Assembly (NCBI GenBank): GCA_913053795.1 | Contig: CAJXGZ010000006.1 | Location: 1-20,550, forward strand | DNA from: an uncultured Rhodospirillales bacterium | GTDB lineage: Bacteria > Pseudomonadota > Alphaproteobacteria > Rhodospirillales > 2-02-FULL-58-16 | Direction: 5' to 3' | Length of the DNA: 20,550 nt | Shown: positions 18,714 through 20,550 of the stretch, one piece after another | How positions within the stretch are numbered: the first letter of the stretch is position 1 | How the letters are laid out: every line of letters starts with the position of its first letter | The notes under the pieces: model-generated | Database searches by the model: none | Told to the model about the DNA's origin: nothing | What the model saw: only the letters and a program-made list of their open reading frames with translations | Position numbers and translations under genes: made by a program

Positions 18714-20550
18714 TGTCTAGAATCAACCTAATAAAAAACAGTTTCACCTCCGGTGAAATCTCGCCAAGTCTCCTTGGGCGGGGGGATCTCAAGGCCTACG
18801 AAAACGGCGCCTCCAAACTGCGCAACGTCTTCGTCCATTCAACCGGCGGCCTAAGCCGCAGGTCTGGTCTGCGTTTCGTGGATACGGCGCGTGGCGACGG
18901 CCGGCTGATCGCTTTCGAATTCAATACCGAGCAGGTCTACCTGATGGTCTTCACCGATCAATACGTGGACGTATACCGGGATGACGTGAACGTCGCCAAT
19001 TTCCCCACGCCCTGGACTCTCCAACAGGTAGGCCAAATCAATTGGGCGCAAAGCGCCGACACGCTGTTCATTGTGCACCCTGATGAGCAGCCGAAAAAAA
19101 TCACGCGCACTTCAGACGTCAGCTGGAGCATTTTAGACTGGTTATTTGTCGAAACGGACACAAGGATATTTCAGCCCCTCCATAAATTCGCCGACAACGA
19201 AGTAACGCTGACGCCAAGCGGCACGTCAGGCGCCATTTCCCTTACCGCTTCTGTCGATGTTTTCCAGTCAAATCACGCAGGCGTTCGCATGCGGCTGGAA
19301 AACAAGGAGGTGATTATCACCGGCTACACGTCTCCCACCCAAGTTTCCGCAACTGTCAAGGAGACATTAACGTCAACGAACGCCACCAAAAATTGGGAGG
19401 AACAATCCTTTTCGGCGGTTCGTGGATGGCCGGCTTCGGTAAGCTTTCATCAAGATAGAATGGTGATCGGCGGGTCGCGTGATCTGCCCAACCGGCTGTG
19501 GTTCTCAAAGTCCTCGGATTTATTCAATTTCGATCTGGGCGCAGGGCTTGACGACGAGAGCATCGAATTCGCCATATTGTCGGATCAGGTCAACGCCATC
19601 CGAGCGGTTTTCTCCAGCCGTCACTTGCAAATCCTCACATCGGGCGCCGAATGGAAGGTGTCCGGCGACCCCATAACGCCGAGCACCGTTCAACTCAATC
19701 GCCAGACTCGCATAGGCTCGCCGTTGGATCGGTCCGTGCCGCCCAAGGATGTGGACGGGGCGACTCTTTTCGTCCCCCGCAATGGGCCAGAACTGCGCGA
19801 ATTTCTTTATACCGAAGGCGAACAAGCGTACCAGGCGACGGACCTGGCCATGCTGGCCCACCACATGATCAACAATCCAGTGGATCAGGATTTCAACAAT
19901 TCGAAACGCCTGTTTCATATGGTCATGGGCGACGGCTCCCTGGCGTCCTTGACTATCTACCGCGCCGAGGACGTTAACGGATGGACCCTACAGGACACCG
20001 ACGGGTTTTTTCGCTCCTTGGCGATGGCCGGTGACGACAGTTACGTGCTGATGGAACGAAACGGCTCGTTCTTTGTCGAGGTTTTTGATGCGGCCTATAA
20101 CGTGGATTCCGGCCTTATCAGCACGGACGCCACGCCAAAGACCACATGGAGCGGGCTGGACCATCTGGAAGGGAAAACCGTGAAGGTGGTGGCCGATGGC
20201 GCGCTGCGCGCCGACAAAGTCGTCGCCAGCGGCTCCGTCGAGCTGGATGAACCGGCGTCAACCGTCCAGATCGGCCTTGGGTTCACGCACATTATCGAGC
20301 CCTTGCCGCCGGCGGAGCAAACGGGCCGCGGCAACACCCAAGGAGGCAGGGTGCGCCCCATTGAGATTACCTTCCGCCTACAGAATACGGCGGTTCTTCG
20401 CCTAGATACCGGCAAGGGGTTCGTCGACGTTCCATTCAAACGTTTTGGCGACAACGTCCTCGATTCGCCGCCAACCGCTTTTACCGGCGACAAATCAGTC
20501 AAGGTGCTGGGGTGGAAGAAGGAGTCCACGGAACCCCTTTGGCGCATTGA
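18713..20550 (+). CDS. tail tubular protein B (T7 gp12-like), runs off the window
   Basis: ATG 18713 overlaps the previous stop as TAATG. The frame stays open for 612 codons to the window edge, so the C-terminus is missing. The start reads MSRINLIKNSFTSGEISPSL, then LGRGDLKAYENGASKLRNVF, HSTGGLSRRSGLRFV. This is the signature of tail nozzle (tail tubular B) proteins in T7-like phages: SGEISP-L-GR-DL-Y-G, L-N-V, GG-x-RR-G. Further along come INWAQSADTLFIVHP and a YMVFTDQY-type beta segment, then a beta-rich body. It forms the tail nozzle through which DNA passes. Confidence 0.92.
   Translation, partial: MSRINLIKNSFTSGEISPSLLGRGDLKAYENGASKLRNVFVHSTGGLSRRSGLRFVDTARGDGRLIAFEFNTEQVYLMVFTDQYVDVYRDDVNVANFPTPWTLQQVGQINWAQSADTLFIVHPDEQPKKITRTSDVSWSILDWLFVETDTRIFQPLHKFADNEVTLTPSGTSGAISLTASVDVFQSNHAGVRMRLENKEVIITGYTSPTQVSATVKETLTSTNATKNWEEQSFSAVRGWPASVSFHQDRMVIGGSRDLPNRLWFSKSSDLFNFDLGAGLDDESIEFAILSDQVNAIRAVFSSRHLQILTSGAEWKVSGDPITPSTVQLNRQTRIGSPLDRSVPPKDVDGATLFVPRNGPELREFLYTEGEQAYQATDLAMLAHHMINNPVDQDFNNSKRLFHMVMGDGSLASLTIYRAEDVNGWTLQDTDGFFRSLAMAGDDSYVLMERNGSFFVEVFDAAYNVDSGLISTDATPKTTWSGLDHLEGKTVKVVADGALRADKVVASGSVELDEPASTVQIGLGFTHIIEPLPPAEQTGRGNTQGGRVRPIEITFRLQNTAVLRLDTGKGFVDVPFKRFGDNVLDSPPTAFTGDKSVKVLGWKKESTEPLWRI

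Noticed and set aside
1..20550. tRNA genes and phage attachment sites
   Set aside because: No cloverleaf with a TTCRANYC loop, and no pair of long identical host-phage junction repeats, was noticed on reading; a covariance-model scan would be needed to exclude them.

Overview
The window looks like a GC-rich alphaproteobacterial chromosome, probably Rhodospirillales-like. The grounds are a class I lysyl-tRNA synthetase, an S24 regulator of a type I associate with alphaproteobacteria, and a GTTC-N7-GTTC box, which is the alphaproteobacterial LexA/SOS format. A host segment (1 to about 6000) is followed by the structural module of a T7-like (podovirus-type) prophage that runs off the right edge.

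Host part. Left to right: the start of an XRE-type regulator (minus strand) diverging from a small unknown gene; about 300 bp of nested intergenic repeats; a higBA toxin-antitoxin locus with an intact antitoxin but a toxin carrying a frameshift and a lost C-terminus; the C-terminal remnant of a YbaK-type aminoacyl-tRNA deacylase; a transglutaminase-like (BTLCP/LapG-type) protein whose catalytic Cys appears to be Ser; an 11-bp tandem repeat; lysS (class I); and a convergent class IV (branched-chain type) aminotransferase.

Switch. An S24 (CI/LexA-type) repressor at 5387-6019 diverges from two small genes. The 155-bp spacer holds GGAACA/TGTTCC half-sites, a TTGACA promoter element and one exact GTTC-N7-GTTC box. 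This predicts a DNA-damage-responsive switch.

Prophage part. The order is: a peptidoglycan-binding-like (PGB) protein (7292), portal (8567), Bbp19-like protein (10168), scaffold (10470), second PGB protein (11314), a Sel1-repeat lipoprotein plus a small protein with their own promoter (11907-13358), major capsid protein (13616), a small capsid-adjacent protein (14452), a 72-aa scaffold-tail-like protein (14810), a PGB plus M23 endopeptidase (15061), a divergent cargo pair (16511-17771), a remnant of the M23-gene middle segment (17906), tail tubular protein A (18144) and tail tubular protein B (18713 to the edge). No integrase, terminase, replication gene or phage RNA polymerase is visible.

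Most unusual points. (i) A 140-bp direct repeat brackets the first PGB gene. Each copy carries a near-consensus sigma-70 promoter and a conserved RNA leader, and each leader runs straight into a different intrinsic terminator. (ii) At least five same-direction intrinsic terminators punctuate the structural module, suggesting attenuation or antitermination. (iii) The scaffold C-terminus, the 72-aa protein and the first PGB protein share a short motif that could be a coat-binding or packaging tag. (iv) Cargo genes sit between the structural genes, one block bounded by a duplicated piece of the M23 gene.
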